Shown: positions 33,230 to 45,991 of the stretch, in pieces
Layout: each line of letters begins with the position of its first letter
Position numbering within the stretch: position 1 is the stretch's first letter
Assembly (NCBI GenBank): GCA_963555705.1
Contig: OY743190.1
Span: forward strand, 35,694,929-35,758,928
From: Ligustrum vulgare
Taxonomy: Eukaryota > Streptophyta > Magnoliopsida > Lamiales > Oleaceae
Reading direction: 5' to 3'
Length of the DNA stretch: 64,000 nt
Notes under the pieces: generated by a model
Database searches by the model: none
The model's input: only the letters and a program-made list of their open reading frames with translations
What the model was told of the DNA's origin: nothing
Position numbers and translations under genes: made by a program

Positions 33230-34090
33230 CTATATGTCCGTCACTCAACCTCACAACACCCCATCCTCACAAAGTCATAGTTGGTCACACAAAGTCATAG
33301 TCCGGTGACAACTACAAATTTAGTCGTAAAATTAACCTGTCCCACCACATGCCACCCCACTCGCAAAGTCATACAAAGTCACATTTACATATTTAGTCGC
33401 AAATTTCACCGCGAAGTTACATTTTGATCAAACAAAGTTGTCATTCGGTCACACAAAATCCCATTTTGATCACACAATGTCACATTTCGATTACTTATAG
33501 GTCAATCACACAAGGTCACCATTCACTCACACAAAGTCACAGTTCAATTACACATAGCTATAATGGACACAACTATAAGTCACATCACATCATCGTCCAA
33601 TAGCCACACAATAGTTACAGTTGATCACAATCTCAAATATAATCGGTCGCAATCATCCATAATTGGTCAAAATATTATTTTTTTATTGATCACAACTTAT
33701 TCATTTTCATGGCCACGGTTATTTAATATGTTTTATCAATTTTACCTCATAATTGGTCAAATTTCGTATTCGTCACAAGTCACACAAAGTCACATTTAGT
33801 TGACATTTTAGTCACAATTACTTAATTATTGGTTACATTTACTATTCAAGTCACACAAAGTCATAGCTAGTCAATATTTTATCACAATTACCTAATAATT
33901 GTTCACATATTATTTATTTATTCGTCACAATTTTCTAGTTTCTTAGTCTCAGCTAGTCAATATTCTTTGTCATGGTTACTAATAATTGGTCACATTTTAT
34001 ACTCATCATAAGTCGCATAAAGTCAATTACTCAATATTTTGGTCACAATTACCTAATAATTGGTCACAATCACCCATAATTGATCACAAA
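33230..34090 (+). repeat. Degenerate GTCACA/CACAAAGTCA minisatellite
   Basis: A word like GGTCACACAAAGTCACA recurs irregularly dozens of times, mixed with variants such as GGTCACAATTACCTAATAATT. Spacing varies, so it is a diffuse array rather than a clean tandem. Frames across it are meaningless. Confidence 0.85.
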
Positions 34091-36768
34091 TATATCACCC
34101 CACTCCCATTCCCACCCCCACCCACCCACCCCTTTCTTCTCCCCTGACTCCAATGCCAGCAGCAGCAATGAAGCATCCGATCCCAATCCCTTCCCCTTCC
34201 CCTTCCCCTACCCATTAACCCTTTACTACCCTCGCCACCGTCGGCATCACGAAGTCTCAGATCCCTAACCACTATCGTCGCCACTACTGAAGCCTCAATC
34301 TGATTCCACCACCATCACCATCAACACACTGCAACCACCATTGAAGTCTCAACACACTACACCACACCACACCATCAATACACCATAGTCTTAATAAACC
34401 ACCATCAACACAGACTACAACCAACACATCTGCCTCCAATCATCAACACCAAACACCACGTCCAATCATCACGTCACAGCATAAGCAGGAAGGAATCAAG
34501 GGAATAAATATCAACCAACCTCTTTCTCATACAGATCTTCAAACTTTTCGAGACAATTTTTCACCTACAATTTTAGTTACACCAATCAAATCAGATCCGC
34601 CTCCATATGTTGTGCATATGAGGAAGGCGAGATGAAGATCTCGCTGGGCTGCTGGAACCTCGAGGCAACGATCTCTCCACTCCTAAAATGTTGCATATTG
34701 AAAAGATTGTAGACAGAGAAATATATAGCCACTGCTAAAATCGAAGGTGGCTAGCCACCGACGAGTCGGCGAGGGAGGGAGGGAGATGAAAGATCGTGAG
34801 CCTGTGAGGGAGGTTGGACTTGATTTTTAATAATAAAATATTTAATTAATAAATATTAATTAGATAATTAGCACCTGATTTCTCGAAAATTAATCTTCAT
34901 TCCCTTATCTTTACAATGTGATCTTTAAACATAGGAGCTTATGTAATTTTCTCTTTACTTTTTGACATTGTTTATAACAAGATAAATGTTTTTTTCATCA
35001 TCAAGATTATGTAATATGATGTACGACAAGCATTTTTGTCTCAATAATTTCCATAGGCATATCGCATATTGTAGCAAGTTCTTTTTATTGGATGATTTTA
35101 ACGTAATAGATTTTATTTTATTTTTTGCAATAGAGTAAATTTACATAATGTTAAAAATGTGTGTGTATATATATATATATTTTAGATAGTTGTTCCCATT
35201 AATTTTTTTTTTTAATTTTATTTTATAGTATAATAAAATGAAAGAAAAAATAAAACATAATTAAAACGATAAATTATATCAATATTCTTTACTCTGATTT
35301 GGTCTGAAAATTTGAAATCCGATTGAAGCCTTATTTTCTTACCAAATTAGCACTTTACGTAATTTCGAAGTTGAGTTAGAGATACTAATATAAAAACAAA
35401 TAAGAAAAAAGTTGCATTTATAGAATCGCTACATTTCCACGATAATCGGAAGTGGAGTTTAAAGAGCCTGTATGTGAAAATCGAGCTTCGGATTGACCAA
35501 TATGTACAAACTTTTAAAAAGTATATAGGAAACCAATAGGACCCGCAAATGAGAGAAACCTGTTTGGAAATCGCAAGGTTTCTACTTTAGGAGACAAAGG
35601 ATTGGAAAGTGAAGAACAAGATTGAGTCATGTCATCGAATTTGAAGCTAAATTTCTCTGACATATTTGATCGCACAACCAAATATTGTCGACCTAGTGAG
35701 AAAAGAGTTGGAAAGAGAAGAAATTCTATGTTATATATTGATGCTACCAAAAATTTGTACTATGATTTCCCATAATATATATCAAAGAAAAAGTACGAAC
35801 TTGATCTCCAATGCCTGAAACTAACGCATTGAAGCGTTGACTCGTCGCCCCTTCAATGCTTAAGTTACTGAAGAGGGAGAAAATATTAAGGGCAAGACTA
35901 TGAACTTTAATAATAATTGTGTACGTGAATAATGATCAAAAGCTTTTGAGACGGGTAGTAAAATTTGGGTAGGATTGGGTTACATAGGTGACTGACAAAC
36001 TCGGGAATTCTAAAAGATATAGGAGTCTTGTTGATGTAATTTGGATAAGGTTGTAGGTTTAGAATATGATGGAGTACAGGAAGATACCATACAGGACAAA
36101 TCGATGGCCTTCTTGGTGCATTAGGAGCTCTAGACGAGGGGGGTGACGAGGTAATAACTTCAAATGTGCATAGAATTCGCATACGGTGTTAGAATCACTA
36201 TTATGACCACTTTTCGAAAAAGTATCGACGATCCGGACAAGAATCACTGCTTTGCCTTGATGTATGATGGATTTTGACCATTTGAGGACGTTATCTTTGT
36301 TAAAAGTGCACTTTTTCATATTTTGTTGTTATTTTTATGTTATTTTTATTTATTATCATGATGGGCACAGCCCATTAAGGGACTATTGGTTATTATTTAA
36401 GTTGTTTACACTCCATACTAGGTTTTCTTGGTTGATTTTGGAATAAAAGACTTGTTTTGGTTTGAATTGCAATCCGCGTTTATTCATCGTGTGTTCGCGT
36501 AAGCTGTGGTCTACATCACAATCGTTGGATCAAGTCAAGACTCATAAAATCAAAATCCCTATTGAAAATAGGAGGGTGGATTGGGTCTGATGTCTAGGTC
36601 CCGATATTGAATAAACGGAATCCTTTAGCCCAGACAAGATAATCCTGAACATGACGGATTACTTTAATAATCAAAAGAAATGTTCGTGGCATGTATAAAG
36701 ATCGGGGTGTACATGTCATGGGGGTTCCAAATTGGGCAAAGGGACTATGTTTGTCAAAGATTGGGTCT
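34091..36768. other. Unassigned stretch
   Basis: 34,090-34,430 is C- and CCACCA-rich. 34,746-34,759 is a perfect 14-bp palindrome, GGTGGCTAGCCACC. 35,460-36,320 has short minus-strand frames without recognised domains. 36,360-36,770 looks like the tail of some LTR but has no defining end. I see no supportable gene. Confidence 0.35.
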
Positions 36769-37339
36769 GGTGTAACTAGAATTGGTAATGGACCGAGCCG
36801 AGCCAGCTTGGCCCTATGCTCGATGTGCTTGGCTCGTCAAACAGACGAGCCGAGTCACGAGCTCATGACGTCTGTCATGGGCCAAGCTCGACTTGACCCA
36901 CGAGCCTTTTTTTTTAATTCTTTATTTATTTTGAATACATAATTAGTTGTGTAATAACTAATGTAATAAAACTAGGTAAGTAATGAATAAGTCCAATTAA
37001 ATTAATGAAATTGAAATGCGGAAATGCATGTAGGATAAGGTGTTCCCATGCCTTAAGAGCTGACATGTTATAGTGGATAAAATTCAGAAACTAAAATATA
37101 GTAAAGAAATTAAAATTTAGAAGTTTAACTCTCCACCTTTTTCGGGACTTTGAACTAGCTATTGATCTGAATAATTGAATTTACTAGTCGGGGAAGTTAA
37201 AATTGCACACGAACAACTTGTTAAGTGTACAGTTTTTATTTTGAAATAAAATATTATTTAGGTAAAGACTAAAGTAAAGAAATTAAAAGTATAAAACTAA
37301 ATATCATTTACATGACATGTAATTTCGATATACTTATTT

Positions 37340-39663
37340 TGTATGCAAAAATGAGCGTCTTGCATTCTTTTTCGCACATTAACACTTTTAAAATGTCTTC
37401 TTTGAGTCGTGTTTTTTACTTATGACAAAGTCCTTTTACCTGCACTAAAAGTAGAATCCGAAGCTACCACGCTAACCGGAGGTGTTGCTACATCTTTTAC
37501 TATGGAAGAAATAATTTGATATCTCCATTCATTTGTTCGCCAAAAATTAAGTAAATCAATGTAAATATTAGCATGCTCTACGTTCCTAAATAATTCTTGT
37601 TTAAAATAATTTTTTAATTCTTCAAGTGTAATAAGTGGACTTTATGATCCAGATTCGTTATGAAAACTAGGAGACAATTTTGTAAGATGAAGTTTCTTGT
37701 GTATCCCAAATTTCTTCCATTAGATCTAATAATTCTACTTCGTCTCCTTTAAGTGTAGTAAAATGTGATGATGCGCATCATTTACAACTAACATTAATAC
37801 CCAATCTTATTGCATATGAGTTATACATTCTCACTAATGTGCTTCCTAAATTGTTATAAGTGATAGGGGTGTGCAAAATCAACTAGTTATTGATTTTTAA
37901 AAAAAGAAGTTTGGTACGGTTTATATTATAACGCGGGTCCATTACTCACACTACAGGAAATAACATAGATAAATCTTCTCAATATTTTCTAAATTTTATC
38001 TCTATAGTAACTAGCATATCAGTAAAAAATGAATCATTTCTATTCCTATGAAAAATTGTTGCAATAATACAAAGACATTCAAGAACTCTTGTACCAGTTG
38101 GGTAGTATACCCCAGATAATATGTTGGTTGAATCATAAAAATTGTCAAAAATCTTTTGACTTAAAAGTGATTTCCCTTTCCTCTTCTATTAGTACAGATT
38201 CATTTTCATTTCTAATAGTTCTACTATTATAATATTAAGTTATTATGTGTTCATAACCTTCACATGATTCAATTAACAAAAATGTAGATTTCCGCATATG
38301 CCATATGTCGTCGATAAATTTATTAGCATCTTTTCCATAGAATAAACATAACTCTTCAAAGTATTGTTTCCCACTTGGTGAAATAGATATGTACATTAAT
38401 GCATCTCTAATTCTATACATTTGGTCATTAATATATTTCATTCCATCTTGAACAATTAAATTTAAAATATGACATATACATCTAGCATGGAATTAAAATA
38501 CACCAAATTCAGGATTAAGAATTCTACATAATTTATCTACAACGGGTTTATTTACACTGCCATTATTGAAACGTAAATGAGTGAATTTTACTTTCACAAC
38601 TATATTCTCTAACAATTTGCAGTATAACATTAAATATTGGTTGAATTATGAGGAAATTCTATAATTTTAAAAACAACAAGTTTTTTATGCATAACCCAAA
38701 GTAGATCAATGTAGTGTATAGTTGCAGCTATATGACCTTTTTTCATTAATTCCTTCCCAAAGATCAGAAGTATAGGAAATAATACTACAATATTTATTTA
38801 AGTCAAATATTATTTTCTTCTTAGCTCTAAAAAAATAATCTATAGAGTCAAAACAAAAAAATATTCCTAGTAATTCCAACATACCTCAAATGAAGATATT
38901 CTTTAACGAAGGTAATGAAGTGCTAGTTGTCCACCATGCTTAGTGGAAATTAAAATCCCAGCAACAAATTTAACCATTCCAACGTGCATTTCTTCTTCTT
39001 CTTCAGAATACATTCACGTTGAAAGTGTAGATGTAGAAGCACTAGCGGAAGAACCAAATAATTGACTTTATTTTGTGTCAACGTACCCATGTTTGGTCAC
39101 ACACTTGCAATAGTGACAGTGGTGGTGTGTAGTACCTATACCCTTTTTCCATGCCAACTATTGTGCATAATATTTGCACACTGCTTTAGCCTCTGTTTGG
39201 TAACATTGTTGTGATTTATAAACTGTTTTAATCGTGTTTTTGAGGTAAAATGTATTGTTGAGAATTGGAGAAAGAAGATGTATGTTGTTAAAATGTGGTT
39301 TAGGAAATTGTGTAATTTATAAACTGATTTATAAACCATTTATCAAACGGAGGCTTAAACTCTTGATTTCCATCAGTTGTACGCCCAGTTGAGACTAATT
39401 TAAAATGTTCCCAACAATTTTCTGCTTTCTTACGTTTTTCGGCTTTCTGCTTCCCTCTTGCATAGGGTATCGACATGCGCATTTTCTAAAATTTCAAAAT
39501 CTTCTTCAATATCATCCAAATCAATTGGATGACTATCGAAGGCCTCATAAATGCTTTCTATAATGGGAATGTCATTGAGACCAGAAAATTCTTCATTAAA
39601 TTTATATTTTTTGATGGAGCCCCTCCCCCTCAATTCCAAGTTTCCCGTCGAACAATTCTTCAA
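37340..39663 (-). pseudogene. hAT transposase, decayed (RICESLEEPER-like)
   Basis: Blocks occur in the correct order on the minus strand. An acidic N-terminus is at 39,663-39,430. A BED zinc-finger region with ENCWEHFKLV is interrupted by a MITE at 39,189-39,354. The hAT core signature HARCICHILNLIVQDGM lies near 38,500-38,440 and continues into KYINDQMYRIRDALMYI. Then come TNILSGVYYPT (about 38,130), VMDPRY near 37,940, and the C-terminal dimerisation region with LLNFWRTNEWRY and PPVSVVASDSTFSAGKRT at about 37,560-37,430. Numerous stops and frameshifts make it inactive. Domesticated hAT genes would keep an open frame, so this is a transposon remnant. Confidence 0.88.
39189..39354. mobile_element. 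166-bp PIF/Harbinger-type MITE, TSD TTA
   Basis: Terminal inverted repeats GCCTCTGTTTGGTAA and, at the other end, TTATCAAACGGAGGC pair at 13 of 15 positions. Both sides carry TTA (39,186-39,188 and 39,355-39,357), the usual Tourist/PIF target. With the MITE and one TTA taken out, the BED-finger cysteine and histidine spacing on its two sides fits together. This confirms it as a later insertion into the hAT element. Confidence 0.9.
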
Positions 39664-40204
39664 TAAATCTTCGCTCAGAATCAGTTCTTTTGTATGTTGA
39701 GATTGAATGAAACTTGAAGAAATAGCGGTGTAAGTAAGTAGACTTGTAGAGCATTTTTTACTATGAAAATTGAAATGTATAAGAAATAAGTGATAAGAAT
39801 GTTGAAAATGAAATGTTTATAATGTGTAATATACAATGAATTGAAAAATTGAAATATAAATAAATAATGTAAATAGAGATTGAATATTTGAATTGGATTG
39901 TATGAAGAGAGTATAGAGAGTAGAATTGTAGAGTATTTTTGTTGAATTTGAATGAAATGAAGTAGTTTTCATAGATGAGAAATGAAAAAAAAAAAAAAAG
40001 GTAAAACGTTACAACAGTCATTTTAATAGTTTTATGACCGTTTTAGCAACGATCGAAAAAGGGTAAAAAAAATCTATTTTCATAAGTCGACAAGGCGAGT
40101 GGTTTGTCGCAATGAGCCATGAGCCGCTTGTTTCAAGGCAAGCAGAGCTGAGTTCAGCTCTTTTTTCAATCCGATTGATTGGCTCGACCCGTGCCACCTC
40201 TAGT

Positions 40205-41370
40205 TGTAACACTCTGAAAAACTATGAAGTCCTTATCTACTCATAATTATTAATGAAAGTATTTTTAGAATTTATTTGCTTTTTGTGGAGTTTAAAGAAA
40301 GAAAATAAAAAATCTTATTAAATGATAAGTTAGAAAAAACGTGTTTAAACGCCTCTCTTTAGGAGACTCATTTGATTACTTTCGACCTTTGTTGAATGCA
40401 TGTGATATATGCATAGATAATTTCTCAAAACTTACTTTGAGAATATGAAATCCTTTTCAACTTCGATCAACAAAAAGCTTCTAGTAAATTTTTAAAGTTA
40501 ACATTTTACCGAACAGTAAAGAAAAATAGTTTTGGGTAGCCTAGTATTGCAAGGCATAACTTCTTCCTTGGATAACCATTTAATTCATACCATTTTACTT
40601 ATAACCAGTTTCTCTCACATCCTGAGGTTCCTTCTATTCATGTGTTTTCTAGATATTTATTCATAGCATTTTTCCACACAAAGACAGTCAGAACTAGATA
40701 CAAGCATGCATAACAGATTCATTATAATCAGTTCCCAATTTCGCACCTCCAATTTCCATAGCTCTAGTCAACTAAGCTTATACCATGCACTTTTATAATA
40801 AATAAATGACTTTTTATTTTCATGTCCATGTCTTTTACCCATCTTTGTGCAATATTTTTCTTATTTGCTTTCTATGTGACCCCTGTAGCGAGTTTAGGGT
40901 CGATGACTCCCAAACCAGGCGACTTTAGGGCACCAGGTTCAAAGAACACTTAAAGACTTATTTACCCAAGTCATAAAGGCGACACCAAAAATTTAAAGAT
41001 GTTTCAGTGTCTTATGTGTAAGTCATCTCTCCTTTAAGATTTCTAAGTGACCCATGTAATGAGCTTTGGGGTGATGACTCCCAACTCAGATGAATTTAAG
41101 GTATTAGGTTTTAAAGACCCTTAAAAGCTTACTTGCTCAAGTCAAAAAGGCTACGAAGAGAAGAATAAGACTTTTTTTTGTAGTGGCTTATACTTGATGA
41201 CCAAAATTCTTTCAACCAAAAGTACGAATTACGTTTCCACCCCAGATGGATTTTTGAGCAGTTTTAGTCTAATTTAGGGCCAGGATCTAAATACTTAAGG
41301 CTGGGGATTATAAAATCACTCATAATTCAAATTGCGTGATATTGCCCCACATATGCCAAACATATTCCTA
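40205..41370 (+). mobile_element. LTR-like sequence starting TGTAACACTC, family unclear
   Basis: TGTAACACTCTGAAAA resembles the start of many plant gypsy LTRs (TGTAACACCCC). The hAT element inserted right at or just before it. No matching end, primer site or duplication was found, so the call rests on the start motif and on internal tandem repeats at 40,876-41,160. Confidence 0.35.
40876..41160 (+). repeat. Two ~171-bp diverged tandem units
   Basis: Units starting at 40,876 and 41,047 share GTGACCC(C/A)TGTA..GAG, GATGACTCCCAA and CAAGTCA(T/A)AAAGGC in the same order, with many substitutions. Confidence 0.7.
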
Positions 41371-41399
41371 CACAAACATCAATTCAATATGGCTATGTT

Positions 41400-42900
41400 C
41401 ACTACCCCCCCCCCCAAACTAGAAAATTACATTATCCTTAATGTACGAAAAAATATAACAATTAAAAACAGTACATAAGAAGAGGAGTTAGGTACTTCAT
41501 GGGTTTAGAGAAGTGATGCAATCACTTGAAGCTTCTCACTTGACGTCATTCTGGAAGATCTTGCCATTTTCCATGCTTTTTCCTGTTTAGTTTGTGGTTT
41601 TTCCTCAAGCAAGTAAACAAAAAAACATTAGATAAAATTAAAAGTTACATGAAATTGAAACCACCGAACTAAACACCCCCTTAACTAGAGTAAAGCAAAG
41701 TAATTGAATTTTAAAATATGAGTGACCACTAATATTCATCCCCGACATCACCTCAAAAACATGAAATTTTCCCAATACATGTCTAGGCATATGAAAGTAT
41801 ATAATATGTTCTACAACATATTAAAAATTCAGCTCAATTGGAGTCCGTTTGGCTCTAGAAAAGGTGGTGTGAAGTAGGTGACATGAAGTTGAATTTAGTG
41901 AAGTGGTGCTTGAAGTGCCATGATGCCAACTTTGAGTTCTATGCCTTGAACATGTGTAAAATAGGAATGAATTGTGACCTTGTGATGTACAACATGAGTA
42001 TAATGGATTCATTCAAAATGATTTGCAAAAAACTCAAAGAGACATTTTGGCAAACACTTGATGTGCGTTGCATGTTCTCGAGGAGATAACAAGGACTTGG
42101 GCATATGAATTAATCCAAAAAAGTTTCACTACTAATGCATAATCAAAGAATCTCCACATCTAGCCTATTCCCAATCTCCATGGATCACAAAATTCATACA
42201 TTCAAACTCTTAGGAAAAATAGAAATTTTGATGCAAAACATTCAAAATTTGAAAAGCTTACTTGAATCAGAGTTTGAAAGTGATGGAGGCCTTTATTTTT
42301 TATGTACTGCAATGTTGATCTTGTTTTAGGGATGAGAAATCAAAATTTGGTGAATTTGGGGAAGAGAAAATGGTGTTATGATGTTAAAATTTGAAAGAAT
42401 TGAAACACAAAATAAAGCTATCCAATTCGCCCAGAATATACTCACGCGATCAAATGTCTATTAACCCAACGATCCCTCAGTACATTCTAGTAGCTTCTTT
42501 TTTTATAATTTTGCAATTCGTAGGATCACACGGTTTTAATGCCATATGATCACGTTTTTCCGACAGAAGACAAAAAAATTCTGTTTTAATTTTTGAACTA
42601 AATTTTCACCCCCAAAGTAGTTAATAATGCATGCTTTGATTTCATGTACTAAGCTAGAATGTGAAAGTGATCGTGATGCACTAGATATTAGTGAGAATTC
42701 AATCAACAATCAATTCAAAAATGGTTATGGTGCAAGTGATGCTATTATGACCTCAAAAATGCAAGTTTTATCGAAAACAAAGTGTAAAGTTGTAATTAAA
42801 GCATACTAATAAATAAGGAAAAGAAATTAGGTTGCCTCCCAATAAGCACTTCGTTTATAGTCTAAAGTTCGACTTTTTGCAAACATTCTTATGGTGGCAT
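41400..42900 (-). mobile_element. 3' region of the Athila-like element, no pol
   Basis: Typical Athila-type 3' interior words are present on the minus strand: AGTTTGGGGGGGGGG at 41,405-41,421 and TTATTGGGAGGCAACCTAAT near 42,830. Scattered frames show no RT, RNase H or integrase motif. The protease region abuts this stretch directly, so pol is missing. I could not find the 3' LTR or the partner of the flanking CCCTT. Confidence 0.5.
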
Positions 42901-43974
42901 AAAGGATGCTCGTGATGCCCTGCACTCCATGCAATTCCTCACCTGACATTTCTCAGTCTTTTGCCTACTTTCTTGAATTCTTGACTGTTGATCTGAGTGC
43001 CACCTATTTTTCTTCTTACTTCACATTATTTCCAAGTTTCTGTACCACTTTCTCCACTTTGAAGCAATTTTCTGTCCAATAATATTTTTTTGAGTGTTGA
43101 GTGACACTGGAAGTCACTTGTTTATCTTGAACCCTTAAGATCACCTCTTCTTTTCCATTATCTATCAAAGCTCATCCCATGGCCAGGAAGGGTCTACCAA
43201 AGATAAGTGACATTCAACTGTCCTCTTGAATATCCAAAATCACGAAATCTACTGGAAATATGAATTTATCCACTTTAACTAAAAAGTCCTCAATGACACC
43301 ATATGGATGCTTCACAGATCTGTCATCAAGTTGTAATGTGATTTTGGTGGGTTTGGGTTTCCTCAATCCAAGTTTCTAGTAAATTGAGAGAGGCATCAAA
43401 TTGATAATTGCCCCTAAATTACACAAAACTCTATTAAACTTGAAATTGTCAATATCACAAGGGATAGAGAAACTCCTAGATATTCGAGTTTTGGAGGCAA
43501 TTTATTTTGCAGAATTGCACTGTACTCTTCAGTTAAGGACACAATCTCAAATTCCCTCAACTTTCTTTTCTTAGAAATAATTTCTTTCATAAACTTGAGG
43601 TAAGCTAGCATTTAGGGCAGTGCATCTACAAATGATATGTTGATATGCAGTTTCTTGAATACTTCAAGAAATTTACTAAATTACTTATCTATTTTGTGAT
43701 CAACGAGACTGGTGGGACATTGGTCTTGACAGGAGGTGGAGATTCTTCCTTCGATTTTTAACCATCATTTTGACAACTTAAAATTTTAAGTTGCTTTTGT
43801 CTCTATATCCTTGTCTTAATTTTCTATCTATTGTTCCCTTTGTTCAGGCATCTTCTCATGTATTTCAGGGAATTGTACACCACTTCTGGTAGTTATATCC
43901 TGAACAACCTTTGTATCCTACTTCTTAGGAGTGCATGAGGGAGGGAAAGGGATTGGAGGTACATATCTGATGTG
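42900..43974 (-). pseudogene. Athila-like gag end and protease, decayed (left part)
   Basis: Minus-strand motifs in order: YVPPIPFP (just left of 43,974), TTRSG, FSKFLEVFKKLHINI, LKFMKEIISKKRKL, EEYSAILQNKLPPKLE. Then comes the protease block with LQLDDRSVKHPYGVIEDFLVKVDKFIFPVDF (split by a stop or shift) and the GRPFLA motif near 43,190. This is the standard gag-protease order of Athila elements. It continues from the gag part at 50,957-52,290, from which it is separated by the solo LTR. Multiple stops make it inactive. Confidence 0.82.
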
Positions 43975-45184
43975 TGCTAAATCGCAAGTGTAAGATACCG
44001 CATCCAAGTAATAAAGTGGACTTTTTGAGTCCGAGTTATCATCCCACATAGATTGTAATTAAGTACTGAAATATGTTAGTTCTCAGTTTATTTGAACAGT
44101 AAAATAATGATGGATTATCTAAACTAAAATAGAAAATAAAAGTAAATAAAAGAGAATAAAAGATAAGACATTTAGATATTGTAAATTGGTGTTTATTAGT
44201 GTTTGGACATCCAATTTCACATAGTCAATACATTTAATTCAATTCATCTAGCTTTACTCCTATTCATGTGATAGATTGAATTCACCTATGCATATGAAAT
44301 TTCTCTCTCGAGTTTAAATCAACTCTACTTAATTAGTCAACCGTGTTTCTAGACAACAGGTTGTAATGATTAGGTGCATGGAACACAGAAATTCATGTAG
44401 CGATCGCAATAACAAAAAAAGTATATCTCTATCATTGTTGAATTATAGGATTTTATTCCTAAATATAAGTGTTAGCTCACCTATGGGATTATGAAAACAC
44501 CCATTAAATCATGAATTAGTTAGTTACGAGTTAATTCATGCATTAAATACAAAATAAAATCAACACATGAAATCAATAACAAAAAACTAGAATTATAGAA
44601 TTAAAAGTGTAAAACTGGGTTACATCGAATATCCCAACTATTAAATTGGTTGTTCGTCAATAAAGAAATAAATACACAGAAATATAAATAACTGTTCATA
44701 TTGAGTTTATCAAATTAACAAAAGAAAGGGAGTCTTTCACCAAGAATTCGCTTCCCGTTGATAATCTTCAATCCCCAAGCATTTGCCTTCAATTTCTTTC
44801 AAAGAATTTATTATCAAGAATGTGGAATTATGATGTTTAAAATCTGTGCGTGGGTATGACCTTGTTGCCGGGTTGGACAACTGCATGACCGTGCAGGGTA
44901 AGAGTTGGTGGTCTCGTAGTTGGTTGATTTTTGGTTCTGTTAATTCCAATGATGTCGCGTGATCGCGTAGTAGTAAAGCTCGAGGCCGCACGGTACAACG
45001 AATATTGTGCAATTTTAGCTTTTGATCTTGTTTAAGTAAACCCTCATTCTTTATTTTTATCCAAGTCCTCCAACTTTTGATTGCTACATTCTAGTCCCCA
45101 AAGTTCAGAATCACTTCAATTCTTCTTCCAGTCTTCAATTCTTCTTCAATTGAGCCCTCCAACTTTGATTTCTTACACTTAGCT

Positions 45185-45991
45185 TGATGCGAACCCCTTC
45201 GGTGCGTTGACCAAAAATTCCCACAACAATTTTAATATCAACCCAAGAAAGTTAAAGTGGTAAATAAATGGATAAACACCTTAACCCAAGTTTAATTCTA
45301 ACCCAAAATTCAAGGATTAACAAACCCTAGCCCAATGGGGGTCACTTAAACAAATTCCAAGGTGGCGAAAAATAAACAACAACACAAGAATAACAATACT
45401 CAAGATAAAGTTGATTAAATTCCAAGAAGATAACAAGATCAAAGAGGTTTAACCTTACCTCAAGAAGGGGGACTTCAAGCCCTAGCTCTCAAGAGCTCTC
45501 TAATGAACAAACCAAGTTTTTTTTACAAAATGAAGAGAAATGAGAATATAATGTACAAAATGGGAAAAATGTGCAATTTCGGTATTTACAAGAAAAACCC
45601 CGTTTTTGTGGAAATTGCAAGAAAAACCCCGCTATTTCATTTCGGAGGACTTTCGGTCGACCGAAAGATAAGTTTCGGTCGACCGAACTTATTTCGATCG
45701 ATCTCATGGTCGACCGAAACTAGACTTTCGGTCGACCTCTGCTCATCCGATACTGACTGAGGCTTGATTCAAAAAACTCTGCAGACTTTCGATCGACCGG
45801 AATTAGTTTCGATCGACCGAAATTGGTTGTTTCCAATTTCGTCTTCTTTTTGGCTCCAACTTGATTCTCGACTTGCTTTTCTTGATTTATTCACATTGTT
45901 TAGCCTCGAATCTTGAACCTCTTCAGCTTCGGATCTCTTCATGGGTCCCACGGGTACGTGCATCGAGGTTTGACTTTCCCAATTCTCATCA
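45185..45991 (-). repeat. 3' LTR of the TAGCT element
   Basis: 807 bp. It holds the 3' end of the long ORF (to 45,769) and a cluster of palindromic TTTCGGTCGACCGAAA-like motifs at 45,651-45,825. Confidence 0.95.
45651..45825. repeat. Cluster of seven GGTCGACC palindromes in the 3' LTR
   Basis: The perfect 16-bp palindrome TTTCGGTCGACCGAAA at 45,651-45,666 is followed by six variants. The other LTR has the same cluster at 50,447-50,621. The CG-rich motif contrasts with the AT-rich surroundings. Confidence 0.9.

Larger units (their letters stand above)
36777..40202 (-). mobile_element. hAT DNA transposon, TSD GGTGTAAC/GTTGTAAC
   Basis: The ends are imperfect inverted repeats: left TAGAATTGGTAATGGACCGAGCC, right (read inward) TAGAGGTGGCACGGGTCGAGCC. 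The flanks are 8-bp near-identical duplications, 36,769-36,776 GGTGTAAC and 40,203-40,210 GTTGTAAC (one mismatch), the size typical of hAT. Both ends are rich in GAGCCGAGCC-like subterminal repeats. The interior encodes a decayed hAT transposase on the minus strand. Length is 3,426 bp including a 166-bp MITE. Confidence 0.88.

Noticed and set aside
34080..34284. Opposing Pro/Ser/His-rich and Gly/Arg-rich short ORFs
   Set aside because: Both strands are open only because of CCCATT/CCTTCC low-complexity sequence.
37864..37955. TAGGGGTGTGCAAAA, looking like a hAT-type MITE end inside the hAT transposase
   Set aside because: The minus-strand frame across it keeps hAT transposase similarity on both sides and into the stretch (VMDPRY, then a TLVRMYNSYA-like block), and no partner end or duplication exists.
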